NCBI RefSeq assembly: GCF_001905545.1 | Contig: NZ_LIPD01000002.1 | Coordinates: 1-64,000, forward strand | Direction: 5' to 3' | Origin: Streptomyces sp. CB02056 | GTDB lineage: Bacteria; Actinomycetota; Actinomycetes; Streptomycetales; Streptomycetaceae | Length of the DNA: 64,000 bases | In this document: positions 23,478 to 32,828 of the stretch, one piece after another | How the letters are laid out: every line of letters starts with the position of its first letter | Position numbering within the stretch: the stretch's first letter is position 1 | Position numbers and translations under genes: made by a program | Notes under the pieces: model-generated | What the model was told of the DNA's origin: nothing | Seen by the model: only the letters and a program-made list of their open reading frames with translations | Database searches by the model: none

Positions 23478-24546
23478 CGAAGCCCTCCCCGGTCAGCGCC
23501 ACGAAGGCGTCCTCCAACGTGCCCCGCTCCAGCCCGAAGCCGTGCACCCGCACCCCGGCCCCGACCAGCGCCGCGCACAGCCTGGGCAGCGCCTCCTCGT
23601 CCAGGACGCCCGGCTCGCCGTCCACCCGGTCCTCGCCGGGCACCAGGGCGGTGACCCGGTGGGCCGCCAGCACCTCCGCTGCCCGCGCCACGTCCGGGGT
23701 GCGGACCACCAGCCGGCCCTGCGCCCGGGCGGCCAGCTCGGCGACGGTGCCCTGCACCACCAGCCGGCCCCGGGACATCACCGCGGCATGGGTGCAGACC
23801 TGCTCGATCTCGTCCAGCAGGTGCGAGGAGAGGAACACCGTGGTGCCCTCCGCCGCGACCTCCCGGACCAGCGTCCGGATCTCCCGCATGCCCTGCGGGT
23901 CCAGCCCGTTGGTCGGCTCGTCCAGCACCAGCAGCTCGCGCGGCTGGAGCAGCGCGGAGGCCAGGCCCAGGCGCTGCTTCATGCCCAGCGAGTACGCGCG
24001 GGCCTTCTTGCCCGCCGCGGCGCTCAGACCGACCCGGTCCAGGGCCGTGTCGACGCGCCGGCGGCGGGTGCGCGGGTCGGCGGTCGGGTCGGCGGCGTCG
24101 AAGCGCACCAGGTTGTCCCGTCCGGTGAGGAAGCCGTACAGGGCCGGGCCCTCGATCAGCGCGCCCACCCGGGGCAGCACGGTGGCGACGGACTGCGGCA
24201 TCGACTCGCCGAGGACGGTGGCCGCGCCCGAGGTGGGGGCGATCAGGCCCATCAGCATCCGGATGGTGGTGGTCTTGCCGGAGCCGTTGGGGCCCAGGAA
24301 GCCGAAGACGGAGCCGCGCGGCACGGCGAGGTCCAGGCCGTCCACGGCGAGCTGGCCGCCGCGGAAGCGCTTGGTCAGGCCGCGGGTCCGGATGACGTCG
24401 TCGGAAGCCGGAGCAGAAGCGGAAGCCGAAGTAGTGGGAGTCGAAGGAGCGGTAGGAGCGGGCACGGGCGCGGGGGCCGGGCGCGACGCGGCGCCCGGAC
24501 CCCCGGCCGGCTCCGTAACGTCCCCCGTTACGGGAGCCTGGGTCAT
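23464..24546 (-). CDS. ABC transporter ATP-binding protein
   Basis: 360 residues. An Ala/Pro/Ser/Thr-rich head of about 48 residues precedes a standard nucleotide-binding domain: Walker A GPNGSGKTT (about 85-93), signature-region YSLGMKQRLGLASALL, Walker B LLVLDEPTNGLD, and switch His in LSSHLLDEIE. The C-terminal domain (about 270-360) is DrrA-like. It starts three bases after the LolA-like gene ends and overlaps the permease gene, forming one operon. Confidence 0.95.
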   Translation of the reverse strand: MTQAPVTGDVTEPAGGPGAASRPAPAPVPAPTAPSTPTTSASASAPASDDVIRTRGLTKRFRGGQLAVDGLDLAVPRGSVFGFLGPNGSGKTTTIRMLMGLIAPTSGAATVLGESMPQSVATVLPRVGALIEGPALYGFLTGRDNLVRFDAADPTADPRTRRRRVDTALDRVGLSAAAGKKARAYSLGMKQRLGLASALLQPRELLVLDEPTNGLDPQGMREIRTLVREVAAEGTTVFLSSHLLDEIEQVCTHAAVMSRGRLVVQGTVAELAARAQGRLVVRTPDVARAAEVLAAHRVTALVPGEDRVDGEPGVLDEEALPRLCAALVGAGVRVHGFGLERGTLEDAFVALTGEGFDVAG

Positions 24547-24549
24547 CCG

Positions 24550-25809
24550 TCAGTTCACCCCGGCGGCGTGCTGGAGGACCGGCAGGGTCACCGCGCCGGC
24601 CAGGACCCGGCCGTCGTCGGTGAGCAGGACGTTGAGCACCTTGGTGCTCACCAGGGTGCCGCCGGCGACCGGCTTGCCGAGCGACTTCACCATCGACTGC
24701 GGGTTCAGCGACTGGCCCGCGCCCGCCCCGTGGCCGCCGTGCTTGCCGCCCTTGGCGTCGCCCTTCGGCGCGCCGTCCGCGGCCCCGTCCACCGCGGCGG
24801 GCAGCCGGGTGGCGAGGACCGTCGTCCAGCCCTCGCCGATCACGTCGAGGCCCTCGGGCGCCCCGGTGCCCACGTGCTCCCGGGCGTCGCCCGGCGCGCC
24901 CTTGGCCGCGTCCTGCGCCTTCTGCTCCGTCACCTTGGCGCCCTTGGGGGCGGTGAAGTCGAAGGTCTTGGCGTCCGGCCGGGCGAAGGACACCTGGGTG
25001 AAGCGGACGTTCAGCACGGTGCTGCCGTCGATGGACTTCACCGCCACCGACAGCGGCACCCCGTTGTCGGCGGCCACCGCGATCCGCACCTCGGCGAGGG
25101 TCGAACCGGACTGGGTGGGCTTCACGCTCAGCTGGTAGGCGTTCTGCCCGGCCACCTTGGCCGTCCCGGCGACGGTCACCGAGGTGGTGCCGGCGCTCGC
25201 GGCCAGGAACTGCCTGGCGGCCTCCTGCGGGGTGGTCGGCAGCTCGGACAGCGGCGTCTTGGCGTGCTCCTGGCCGGCGGCCCGACCGGTCATGTGCACC
25301 GCGGAGTTGGACGAGCTGTCCCAGGCCCAGGCCTGGTCGCCGTTGCGGACCATGGAGTAGCCGGCCATCTTCTCCAGCACGTCCACCCGCTGGCGGTCCG
25401 GGCCGTCCACCGCGATCCGCAGCGTCTGGTCCCCACCGAGCAGGCCGAGCAGCTTGGACTGCGGGTCCGCGGTGGAGCCCCCGCCGTCACCGCCGTGCCC
25501 GCCGACCGCCCCGCCGAGGCCGGCGGCGCCGCTCAGCAGCTGGCCGGGCACGCCGAGGTCGGTCGAGATGGCGACCGACCCGGACAGCGCCTGGGTCTCG
25601 GAGCCGAGCACCTTCGCGACCAGCTGCTCCGCGCTCACCGCCGGCAGATCGGGCGCGCTGTCGGCGGCCAGTGCCGGGACCAGTCCCACCCCCGCGGCGA
25701 TCGCGGCGACCACCGCCACCGGCACCCCGGCGCGCATCAGTACGCGCCGTCGGGAGCGGTACGGCGTACCGGCGTCCAGATCGTCCCCCGCCGCCTTCTC
25801 ATTGGTCAT
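24550..25809 (-). CDS. LolA-like/DUF2092 secreted lipoprotein-carrier-type protein
   Basis: 419 residues from ATG 25809. An N-terminal membrane anchor/signal (VPVAVVAAIAAGVGLVPALA) follows SRRRVLMRAG. The body has the LolA/LppX-type beta fold pattern: LSGSVAISTDLG, VDVLEKMAGYSMVRNGDQAWAWDS, FDFTAPKGAKV. A Gly/His/Lys-rich insert (GDAKGGKHGGHGAGAG) sits near residue 355. Such proteins shuttle lipids or lipoproteins outside the membrane. The immediate coupling to an ABC ATPase and permease supports export of a hydrophobic cargo. Confidence 0.85.
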   Translation of the reverse strand: MTNEKAAGDDLDAGTPYRSRRRVLMRAGVPVAVVAAIAAGVGLVPALAADSAPDLPAVSAEQLVAKVLGSETQALSGSVAISTDLGVPGQLLSGAAGLGGAVGGHGGDGGGSTADPQSKLLGLLGGDQTLRIAVDGPDRQRVDVLEKMAGYSMVRNGDQAWAWDSSSNSAVHMTGRAAGQEHAKTPLSELPTTPQEAARQFLAASAGTTSVTVAGTAKVAGQNAYQLSVKPTQSGSTLAEVRIAVAADNGVPLSVAVKSIDGSTVLNVRFTQVSFARPDAKTFDFTAPKGAKVTEQKAQDAAKGAPGDAREHVGTGAPEGLDVIGEGWTTVLATRLPAAVDGAADGAPKGDAKGGKHGGHGAGAGQSLNPQSMVKSLGKPVAGGTLVSTKVLNVLLTDDGRVLAGAVTLPVLQHAAGVN

Positions 25810-25991
25810 GGCGTCCTCAACTCCTCCGCGAACACGTGTGGTTGGCCTTGCCCTTCCATTAGAGGCCGCCGCGCCGCCGCCGTCATCGCCCTGTGGGGCC
25901 AGATCGGGTTGACCTTCGTGGGTACGCCGACCCTGATGCCGCCTCAGGGTTGCATCCACCCGCGGTACCACCCCTGGCGTAGGGTCGCGCC

Positions 25992-28580
25992 ATGGACGGA
26001 ACCGCCACGGACTCCAGCACCCCGCCGACCGCGAACGCGATGCGCCGCGCCCTGCGCCGCGCCCGGGACGGCGTCGCCCTCGACGTGACCGAGGCCGCCG
26101 TGCTGCTGCAGGCCAGAGGCGAGGACCTGCTGGACCTCTGCGCGAGCGCCGCGAGGGTCCGCGACGCCGGACTCGAAGCGGCCGGCCGCCCCGGCGTCAT
26201 CACCTATTCCAAGAGCGTCTTCATCCCGCTCACCCGGCTCTGCCGCGACAAGTGCCACTACTGCACCTTCGCCACCGTCCCCGGGAAGCTGCGCCGGGAC
26301 GGGCACGGGATGTTCATGTCCCCGGACGAGGTGCTGGAGGTGGCCCGCCGCGGCGCCGAACTCGGCTGCAAGGAAGCCCTGATCACGCTCGGCGACAAGC
26401 CCGAGGACCGCTGGCCCGAGGCCCGCGAGTGGCTGGACGCGCACGGCTACGACGACACCATCGCCTACGTGCGCGCCATGTCGATCCGCATCCTGGAGGA
26501 GACCGGCCTGCTGCCGCACCTCAACCCCGGGGTGCTGGGCTGGACGGACTTCCAGCGGCTCAAGCCGGTCTCCGCCTCGATGGGCATGATGCTGGAGACC
26601 ACCGCCACCCGGCTGTGGAGCGAGCCCGGCGGCCCGCACTTCGGCTCCCCGGACAAGGAGCCGGCCGTCCGGCTGCGGGTGCTGGAGGACGCCGGGCGCA
26701 GCTCCGTCCCGTTCACCAGCGGCCTGCTGATCGGCATCGGCGAGACGCACCAGGAGCGCGCCGAGTCGCTGTTCGCGCTGCGCAGGGTCTCCCGCGCCTA
26801 CCACGGCGTCCAGGAGCTGATCCTGCAGAACTTCCGCGCCAAGCCGGACACCGCGATGCGCGGCATGCCGGACGCCGAACTGGACGAGCTGGTGGCCACG
26901 GTGGCCGTCGCCCGGCACCTGATGGGCCCGGCCGCCTGCCTCCAGGCCCCGCCGAACCTGGTGGACGGCGAGTACGAGCGGCTGATCGCGGCCGGCGTCG
27001 ACGACTGGGGCGGGGTCTCCCCGCTCACCCCCGACCACGTCAACCCCGAGCGCCCCTGGCCGCAGATCGAGCGCCTCGCCGAGCGCTCGGCGGCGGCCGG
27101 CTTCGAGCTGCGCGAGCGCCTCGCCGTCTACCCCGAGTACGTGCTGCGCGGCGAGCCCTGGCTGGACCCGCGGGTGCTGCCGCACGTGCGCGCCCTGGCC
27201 GACCCGGCCACCGGCCTGGCGAACCCGGACGCCGTCGTCCGCGGCCTGCCCTGGCAGGAGCCCGAGGACCTGCCGGAGTCGTACGGGCGCACCGACCTGC
27301 ACACCGCCGTCGACACCGAGGGCCGCACCGGCGACCGCCGGGCCGACTTCGAGGACGTGTACGGCGACTGGGAGGTGCTGCGCGAGCAGGTGCTCGCCAA
27401 GGGCGCGCCCGAGCGCCTCGCCGGGGACCTCCGGGAGGCCCTGGCGGTGGCCGCGGCCGACCCGGCGCGGCTGACCGACGACCAGGCGCTGGCCCTGTTC
27501 CACGCGGACGGCCCGGCCCTGGACGCGCTCTGCCGGATCGCCGACGACGTCCGCCGGGACGCCGTCGGGGACGACGTCACCTACTGCGTCACCAGGAACA
27601 TCAACTTCACCAACGTCTGCTACACCGGCTGCCGCTTCTGCGCCTTCGCCCAGCGGCGCACCGACGCGGACGCCTACACCCTCTCCCTGGAGCAGGTCGC
27701 CGACCGGGCCGCGCAGGCCTGGGAGGTGGGCGCCACCGAGGTCTGCATGCAGGGCGGCATCCACCCGGACCTGCCCGGCACCGCCTACTTCGACATCGCC
27801 CGCGCGGTGAAGGAGCGGGTGCCCGGCATCCACGTGCACGCCTTCTCGCCGATGGAGGTGGTCAACGGCGCGACCCGCACCGGGCTGTCGATCCGGGACT
27901 GGCTGCAGCGCGCCAAGGAGTCGGGCCTGGACACCATCCCGGGCACCGCCGCCGAGATCCTCGACGACGAGGTCCGCTGGGTGCTCACCAAGGGCAAGCT
28001 GCCGGCCGCCACCTGGGTCGAGGTGGTCACCACCGCGCACGAGCTGGGCATCCGCTCCTCGTCCACGATGATGTACGGGCACGTGGACACCCCGGAGCAC
28101 TGGCTCGGCCACCTGCGGCTGCTCGCCGGGATCCAGCAACGGACGGGCGGCTTCACCGAGTTCGTGACCCTGCCGTTCATCCACACCAACGCCCCGGTCT
28201 ACCTGGCCGGCATCGCCCGGCCCGGCCCGAGCGCCCGGGACAACCGCGCGGTGGTCGCGATGGCCCGGCTGCTGCTGCACCCGCACATCCCCAACATCCA
28301 GACCAGCTGGGTCAAGCTGGGCGCCGAGGGCGCGGCCGAGATGCTCCGCTCGGGCGCCAACGACCTCGGCGGCACGCTGATGGAGGAGACCATCTCGCGG
28401 ATGGCCGGCTCGGCGTACGGGAGCTACAAGTCGGTGCGCGACCTCCAGGCGATCGCCGAGGCGGCGGGCCGCCCGCACCGCCAGCGCACCACCACCTACG
28501 GCGAGGTGCCGGCCGAACGGCGGGCCGCGGCGCTGGCCTCGGACGGGCACCTGCCGGAGCTGCTGCCGGTGCTGGACTGA
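25992..28580 (+). CDS. fbiC: FO synthase (7,8-didemethyl-8-hydroxy-5-deazariboflavin synthase), bifunctional
   Basis: 862 residues. Two radical-SAM domains are fused, as in actinobacterial FbiC. The CofG-like half has the 4Fe-4S motif C84-x3-C88-x2-C91 (CRDKCHYC); the CofH-like half has C543-x3-C547-x2-C550 (CYTGCRFC). The enzyme joins a tyrosine-derived fragment and a diaminouracil compound to make FO, the chromophore of cofactor F420. A TAGGGT -10-like box at 25980-25985 lies six bases before the ATG with no SD, so the transcript may be leaderless. The gene stands alone and ends in a strong hairpin. Confidence 0.98.
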   Translation: MDGTATDSSTPPTANAMRRALRRARDGVALDVTEAAVLLQARGEDLLDLCASAARVRDAGLEAAGRPGVITYSKSVFIPLTRLCRDKCHYCTFATVPGKLRRDGHGMFMSPDEVLEVARRGAELGCKEALITLGDKPEDRWPEAREWLDAHGYDDTIAYVRAMSIRILEETGLLPHLNPGVLGWTDFQRLKPVSASMGMMLETTATRLWSEPGGPHFGSPDKEPAVRLRVLEDAGRSSVPFTSGLLIGIGETHQERAESLFALRRVSRAYHGVQELILQNFRAKPDTAMRGMPDAELDELVATVAVARHLMGPAACLQAPPNLVDGEYERLIAAGVDDWGGVSPLTPDHVNPERPWPQIERLAERSAAAGFELRERLAVYPEYVLRGEPWLDPRVLPHVRALADPATGLANPDAVVRGLPWQEPEDLPESYGRTDLHTAVDTEGRTGDRRADFEDVYGDWEVLREQVLAKGAPERLAGDLREALAVAAADPARLTDDQALALFHADGPALDALCRIADDVRRDAVGDDVTYCVTRNINFTNVCYTGCRFCAFAQRRTDADAYTLSLEQVADRAAQAWEVGATEVCMQGGIHPDLPGTAYFDIARAVKERVPGIHVHAFSPMEVVNGATRTGLSIRDWLQRAKESGLDTIPGTAAEILDDEVRWVLTKGKLPAATWVEVVTTAHELGIRSSSTMMYGHVDTPEHWLGHLRLLAGIQQRTGGFTEFVTLPFIHTNAPVYLAGIARPGPSARDNRAVVAMARLLLHPHIPNIQTSWVKLGAEGAAEMLRSGANDLGGTLMEETISRMAGSAYGSYKSVRDLQAIAEAAGRPHRQRTTTYGEVPAERRAAALASDGHLPELLPVLD

Positions 28581-28612
28581 GGCCCGCGACGGTCCCGGCC
28601 GCCGCCCCGGTC

Positions 28613-28646
28613 GCCGTCCCGGCCGCCGTACGGGCGGCGGCCGGGA
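28613..28646 (+). terminator. fbiC terminator hairpin
   Basis: CGTCCCGGCCG (28613-28623) pairs perfectly with CGGCCGGGACG (28636-28646), with a smaller CCGTACGG palindrome in the loop. It starts 32 nt after fbiC and precedes a same-strand gene. Confidence 0.8.
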
Positions 28647-28789
28647 CGGGGCGGTGAACTCCCGGGGACGGGTGCGCCGAAGTCCGGGGGACGGGGCCGG
28701 TCCGACCGGCTCTTCGAATACAGTGCGAGGGCGCGCGCCCGGCCGAGCGTCGCGCGGACCCCCACACGCCCGAGGAAAGGCGCCCCGTC

Positions 28790-29908
28790 GTGATGCCACT
28801 GTGGTCACGCGCCCAGCAGCAGGACTACCGCAGCCGGGTGCGGGGCTGTCTGCTCGGCGGTGCCATCGGCGACGCGCTCGGAGCCGGCGTCGAGTTCGAG
28901 TCGCTGGAGAAGATCCGGGCCCAGCACGGCCCGCAGGGCGTCACCGGCTACGTCCCCGCGTACGGGCGCACCGGCGCCGTCACCGACGACACCCAGCTCA
29001 GCCTCTTCACCGTCGACGGACTGATACGCGCCCACATCCGACGGGACACCGGCAGCTGGCACCCGCCCACCGACCTGCACCTGGCCTACCTGCGCTGGGC
29101 CGCCACCCAGCGCGACTGGGGCCCGGACGAGCGCCGCCCCGACCTCGGCTGGCTCGGCCGCGAGGAGTGGCTGTACGCCCAGCGCGCCCCCGGCCAGGGC
29201 TGCCTGTCCGGCCTCAGCGGGGCCCACGCCGAGCGGCTCGGCACCCTGGAGGCCCCCAAGAACCCGCACTCCAAGGGCTGCGGCACGGTGGTGCGGGCGG
29301 CGCCCTTCGGACTGCTCACCACCTGGGAGCCGGGCCTGGTGTTCCAGCTCGCGGTGGAGTGCTCGGTGCTCACCCACGGCCACCCCACCGGCTACCTCGC
29401 GGCGGGCGCGCTCGCGGTGATCGTCCAGTCCGTCGCCCGCGGCGGCACCCTGGAGGAGGGCGTCCACCTCGCGCTCGCCCTGCTCTCCGAGCGGTCGGCG
29501 CACGAGGAGACCACCGCGGCGCTGCGGGCCGCCCTGGACGCGGTGCGGGCCGGCGAGCCGTCCGCCGAGCGGGTCGAGGCGCTGGGGGAGGGCTGGGTCG
29601 CCGAGGAGGCGCTGGCGATCGGGGTCTACTGCGCCCTCGTCGCGCACGACGTCCGCTCGGGCCTGCTGCTCGCCGTCAACCACTCCGGGGACAGCGACTC
29701 CACCGGCGCGATCTGCGGCAACCTGCTCGGGGCGCTGCACGGGGACACCGCGCTGCCGCCGGGCCTGCTGGCCGGGCTCGAGGGGCGCGGGGCGATCCTC
29801 GAACTCGCCGACGACTTCGTGATGGAGCTGGTGCACGGCACCGAACTGCACGACCGGCGGACCCCGGAGGGCGCCAACTGGACCACCCGCTACCCGGTGG
29901 CGGGCTGA
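28790..29908 (+). CDS. ADP-ribosylglycohydrolase (DraG/ARH-family)
   Basis: About 372 residues. Conserved acidic metal-binding motifs are visible: GAIGDALGAGVEF near the start, GAVTDDTQLSLFT, and GDSDSTGAICGNLLGA near the C-terminus. The family uses paired Mg ions to remove ADP-ribose from proteins, nucleic acids or small molecules. A GAGGAAAGG SD lies 10 nt before GTG 28790 and 13 nt before the ATG at 28793; either may be used. No ADP-ribosyltransferase is adjacent, so the target is open. Confidence 0.95.
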   Translation: MMPLWSRAQQQDYRSRVRGCLLGGAIGDALGAGVEFESLEKIRAQHGPQGVTGYVPAYGRTGAVTDDTQLSLFTVDGLIRAHIRRDTGSWHPPTDLHLAYLRWAATQRDWGPDERRPDLGWLGREEWLYAQRAPGQGCLSGLSGAHAERLGTLEAPKNPHSKGCGTVVRAAPFGLLTTWEPGLVFQLAVECSVLTHGHPTGYLAAGALAVIVQSVARGGTLEEGVHLALALLSERSAHEETTAALRAALDAVRAGEPSAERVEALGEGWVAEEALAIGVYCALVAHDVRSGLLLAVNHSGDSDSTGAICGNLLGALHGDTALPPGLLAGLEGRGAILELADDFVMELVHGTELHDRRTPEGANWTTRYPVAG

Positions 29909-30000
29909 ACCGGGGCCTTGTGTGCCGGAGTTGAACCGGGACCGGCCCTCAGGACCGGCCCTCGGGACCGGAGCCGGGCCGGGGCGGCCCCCGGAACGGG

Positions 30001-30053
30001 AGTTGCCCGTAGCGCCGGCCGCCGACGGGCGACGGACACCGCTACGGGCAACT
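30001..30053. terminator. Convergent terminator between the ARH and DUF397 genes
   Basis: AGTTGCCCGTAGCG (30001-30014) pairs perfectly with CGCTACGGGCAACT (30040-30053). The 25-nt loop contains further GC-rich pairing. It sits in the 170-bp gap between convergent genes. Just before it are two 13-bp tandem copies of GACCGGCCCTC(A/G)G at 29940-29965. Confidence 0.75.
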
Positions 30054-30078
30054 GGTCCGAGTGCGGAACCGGAGGGGG

Positions 30079-30294
30079 TCAGCCCGGGAGCTCGCCGAAG
30101 GCGCCGCCCGCCGCCGCCGAGGCGAAGGTGTTCCACGCCTCGGTCGAGAAGCGCAGTTGGGGGCCCCGGGGGTCCTTGGAGTCCCGGACGGCCACCTCCC
30201 CCGCGCCGGGGACGGCGATCTCCACACAGGCGCCTTGGCCCCCGCTGTGACTGCTCTTGTGCCAAGGGGTTCCGTACTCGGACGGGGTGATCAT
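30079..30294 (-). CDS. DUF397 small protein (second copy)
   Basis: 71 residues. WHKSSHSGGQGACVEIA and VAVRDSKDPRGPQLRFSTEAWNTF are textbook DUF397. The ATG overlaps the stop of the upstream XRE gene (ATGA), so the two are translationally coupled. This pair is the closer match to the general actinomycete type than the pair at 3055-4149. Exact function unknown; partnership with the XRE regulator is likely. Confidence 0.95.
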   Translation of the reverse strand: MITPSEYGTPWHKSSHSGGQGACVEIAVPGAGEVAVRDSKDPRGPQLRFSTEAWNTFASAAAGGAFGELPG

Positions 30295-31154
30295 TCGTGG
30301 AATTCCTTCTCGATGTCGGCTATCAGCGACCGGCTCTCCGAGACACCGAGTGCGGCCGCTCTCAGGTAGTCGTACAGACCGGTATAGCGGCGCACGTCCG
30401 CCTCCTTCTCCAGGTAGAGATCGCTCGTCACACCTTCGAAGTAGACAACTGTGGAATCGGCTGACTCGGGGAACTCCAGCAGCGAGAATGTCCCGGTCAT
30501 TCCGGGATGGGCGCCGTGCGAGAACGGGATCACCTGGATGGTGATGTTCGGGCGCTGGCTGAGTTCCAGCATCTGCCGCAGCTGCTGGGCCATCACCGCC
30601 TTGCTGCCGACCTCGCGGCGCAGCACCGCCTCGTCTATGACGGTCCACAGGCTGCCCAGCTGGTTCTCGCCGTGGACGCGCTCCTGGCGCTTCATCCGGA
30701 CCTGCACCCGGCGCTGCACGGCGACCGCGTCGGTGTCCGGCTGGGTGCCCTCGACCACGGCCTGGGCGTAGTGCTCGGTCTGCAGCAGGCCGGGGACGAA
30801 GGAGGACTCGTACGCGCGGATCGAGGAGGCCTCGGCCTCCAGCCCGATGTAGACGCTGTACGGGGTCGGCATGTCGTTGAAGTCGTGCCACCAGCCGCGC
30901 TGGCGGGACTCCTTGGCCATCTCCATCAGGCTGGCGCGCAACTGGTCGTCGGGCACCTTGTAGACGTCGCAGAGGTCGCGCACGTCGCGCTGGCTGATGC
31001 TGCGCCGGCCGTTCTCCAACCGGCTGATCTTCGACTGGGAGACCATCAGCCGGCCGGCGACCTCCTCCGCCGTCATACCGAGGCCCTCACGGAGTTTGCG
31101 CAGCTCCGAACCGAGGCGCCGACGGCGCACGGTGGGATTGACGTTGGCGGACAC
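30291..31154 (-). CDS. XRE-family regulator with DUF5753 domain (second copy)
   Basis: 287 residues from GTG 31154. The HTH is at about 10-65 (RRRRLGSELRKLREGLGMTAEEVAGRLMVSQSKISRLENG) and is followed by DUF5753 (SSFVPGLLQTEHYAQAVVEG, PNITIQVIPFSHGAHPGM). GTG 31154 is preferred because GGAGGT lies four bases upstream. An upstream ATG at 31217 has a weaker G-run as SD and adds only low-conservation residues. It is coupled to the DUF397 gene by a 4-bp overlap. Confidence 0.93.
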   Translation of the reverse strand: MSANVNPTVRRRRLGSELRKLREGLGMTAEEVAGRLMVSQSKISRLENGRRSISQRDVRDLCDVYKVPDDQLRASLMEMAKESRQRGWWHDFNDMPTPYSVYIGLEAEASSIRAYESSFVPGLLQTEHYAQAVVEGTQPDTDAVAVQRRVQVRMKRQERVHGENQLGSLWTVIDEAVLRREVGSKAVMAQQLRQMLELSQRPNITIQVIPFSHGAHPGMTGTFSLLEFPESADSTVVYFEGVTSDLYLEKEADVRRYTGLYDYLRAAALGVSESRSLIADIEKEFHE

Positions 31155-31789
31155 TTCGACCTCCGGCCGGACCTCTGGTGCTCGTTGGAACGGCAGTCCT
31201 CGGAACACTTCGGACATTGGGACCAACCCCCCTGACTTGGAGCAGCATGTCACCTTGGGCCAGGTCGGCGCCGGGGAATCACAGCAGCGCGGTAGAACAG
31301 ATCATCGGAAAAGCACTTCCGCGAGACAGCGAAAGCCCCCAGGTGGTAATGCGGCTCGGACGACTCGGACAGGTACTGCGGAGGCCGTCCCCGGACCGGC
31401 CCGCACCTGCCCCGGCGCGTGCGGGGGGCGGGCGGTTGCCGGGCGTCCGGGGACGGCGAAGGGGCGGTCGCCGGGCGACTCGCGTCGCGGGGCGACCGCC
31501 CCTCGGTGCTGGTGGTGCCGGTGGTGCGTCCGGTGCGGCCGGTGCGCGTCGTGCTCCTGGCGCCGGTGGTACCGGTCGTGCGTCGGGTCGCTCGGCGCCC
31601 TCGGGCGGTGCGAGCGGGGCGGCGTGCGCCGCCGGGTGCGCGGCCGTTGGCGTCGGACGCGCGACCGGTGCCGGCGGGTGTGCGTCGGACGCGCGGCCGG
31701 TGGTGTCGGGCGCCGTGATGGCTGCCCGCCGGGCCGCGCGGACCGCCGCGGTCAGTGCGCTCCGCCGAGATCAGTGCACACCGCTGTGA
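31155..31789. other. Intergenic region (about 635 bp) with low-complexity GC repeats
   Basis: No convincing gene was found. The first about 220 bp (31155-31375) hold the probable promoter of the XRE gene and are less GC-rich. From about 31430 to 31720 the sequence is a run of degenerate GGTGC/GGCCGGTGCG-like repeats with open frames that translate to Gly/Ala/Arg-rich nonsense. The last 40 bp are three 19-bp repeats running into the next gene. Confidence 0.6.
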
Positions 31790-31806
31790 TCAGCGCACGC
31801 CGACCC
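31750..31806. repeat. Three 19-bp direct repeats spanning the GPP34 gene stop
   Basis: Units begin at 31750, 31769 and 31788 and share the core G(A/G)TCAG(T/C)GC(A/G)C. Adjacent units match at 13-14 of 19 positions. On the minus strand each unit carries CTGA(T/C)C, and the third overlaps the stop codon (31790-31792) of the GPP34 gene, so the array again looks like a duplicated gene end. Confidence 0.7.
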
Positions 31807-32530
31807 GGGAGGCGGGGACCCGCCCGCCCGAACCCCGGCCCGCCGTACGGGCGCCAGGACGGCCGGAAGCGGCCCCGGAACCCTGGGAAGAACGGTTCTG
31901 CTGAGCCGGTAGGCCGTTCTGCACGTCCATCACGGCGTGCGCGACCATCCCGCCCAGCGGGTCGTACCGGATCAGGTCGCGCAGCCGCGACCGCGAGGAC
32001 CGGCCCTCGTTGCCCGGGTACAGGTGCTTGCCCAGGCCGACCGAGTGGGCCAGCGCCGCGAGCGCCGCCGTCCGCGGATCCGGCGGGACGCCGGTGCGGA
32101 TCGCGGTGTCCAGCCGCTGCTTGATCGCGGCGTTGGTGCAGTCGTCGGACGCCTGGTACCGGGTCGTCGGCAGCACGCCGCACACCTGGCCCGGTACGGC
32201 CGTGACCATGCCGCAGCGCTCCAGGTGCGCCAGATACGTCTGCCGCAGCCCCAGCCGGGGCCCGCCGATCCAGTGCGCCGCGCGGACCGGACTGCCGCGT
32301 CGGCGCAGCAGTTCCAGTGCATGGTCGAGGGTCGGGTCGCCGGTCGGCCGTGCGAGCACGACGGCGATCCGGTCTCCCTCCGGTACGATCCGTCCGGCCA
32401 GGGACAGCTCGACGAGCTGGGCCCCGGCAAGTCCGAGGTCGAGGGTCTGCGGCTGCGCCGTGGTACCCGTGGTCGGGTCCAAAGCGAGCAGCAAGAGTTC
32501 CTCGGGAACAGTTCTGCGGCTCTTGCCCAT
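31790..32530 (-). CDS. GPP34 (GOLPH3/Vps74-like) phosphoprotein-family protein
   Basis: 246 residues from ATG 32530, with GGGAGG well placed upstream. The core PEELLLLALDPTTG..., then LGLAGAQLVELSLAGRI and TLDHALELLRRR, and a C-terminal domain GLGKHLYPGNEGRSSRSRLRDL, match actinomycete GPP34 proteins. The eukaryotic relatives bind phosphatidylinositol-4-phosphate at the Golgi. Bacterial members are of unknown function, perhaps peripheral membrane proteins. A short disordered tail follows residue 215. Confidence 0.88.
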   Translation of the reverse strand: MGKSRRTVPEELLLLALDPTTGTTAQPQTLDLGLAGAQLVELSLAGRIVPEGDRIAVVLARPTGDPTLDHALELLRRRGSPVRAAHWIGGPRLGLRQTYLAHLERCGMVTAVPGQVCGVLPTTRYQASDDCTNAAIKQRLDTAIRTGVPPDPRTAALAALAHSVGLGKHLYPGNEGRSSRSRLRDLIRYDPLGGMVAHAVMDVQNGLPAQQNRSSQGSGAASGRPGARTAGRGSGGRVPASRVGVR

Positions 32531-32828
32531 CCAAGCCTCCCCGCGTGGATGAGAGACAGGGTGACGCCTCTCACACGGGCTTGTCGAGTACGCCTCCGAA
32601 TCGTGACCTTGCGGTGAAGGCGCGGAACCGGCGGCGGCGGGCCCTGCGTCTGAGCGGTGAACAGACCGCGGCGCGGCCGGGCGACGACAATAAGCGCCGG
32701 TCGGGCGGGGTGTGCGCGGCCGGAACGGCCGCCGGTGGCGGAGACTGTACAGGTACACGGGGCGGGGCGTCGGCTTCCCGAAATCGGGTTCGCCGGTGCC
32801 CCGCCGGGCGTTGAGGAGGCTGGGATAC

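Noticed and set aside
25944..28808. 954-codon open frame opposite fbiC
   Set aside because: Complement shadow of fbiC; both radical-SAM motifs are on the plus strand.
31178..31789. 203-codon plus-strand frame in the 31155-31789 gap
   Set aside because: Gly/Ala/Arg-rich translation from degenerate GGTGC repeats, with no SD and start inside the XRE gene region.
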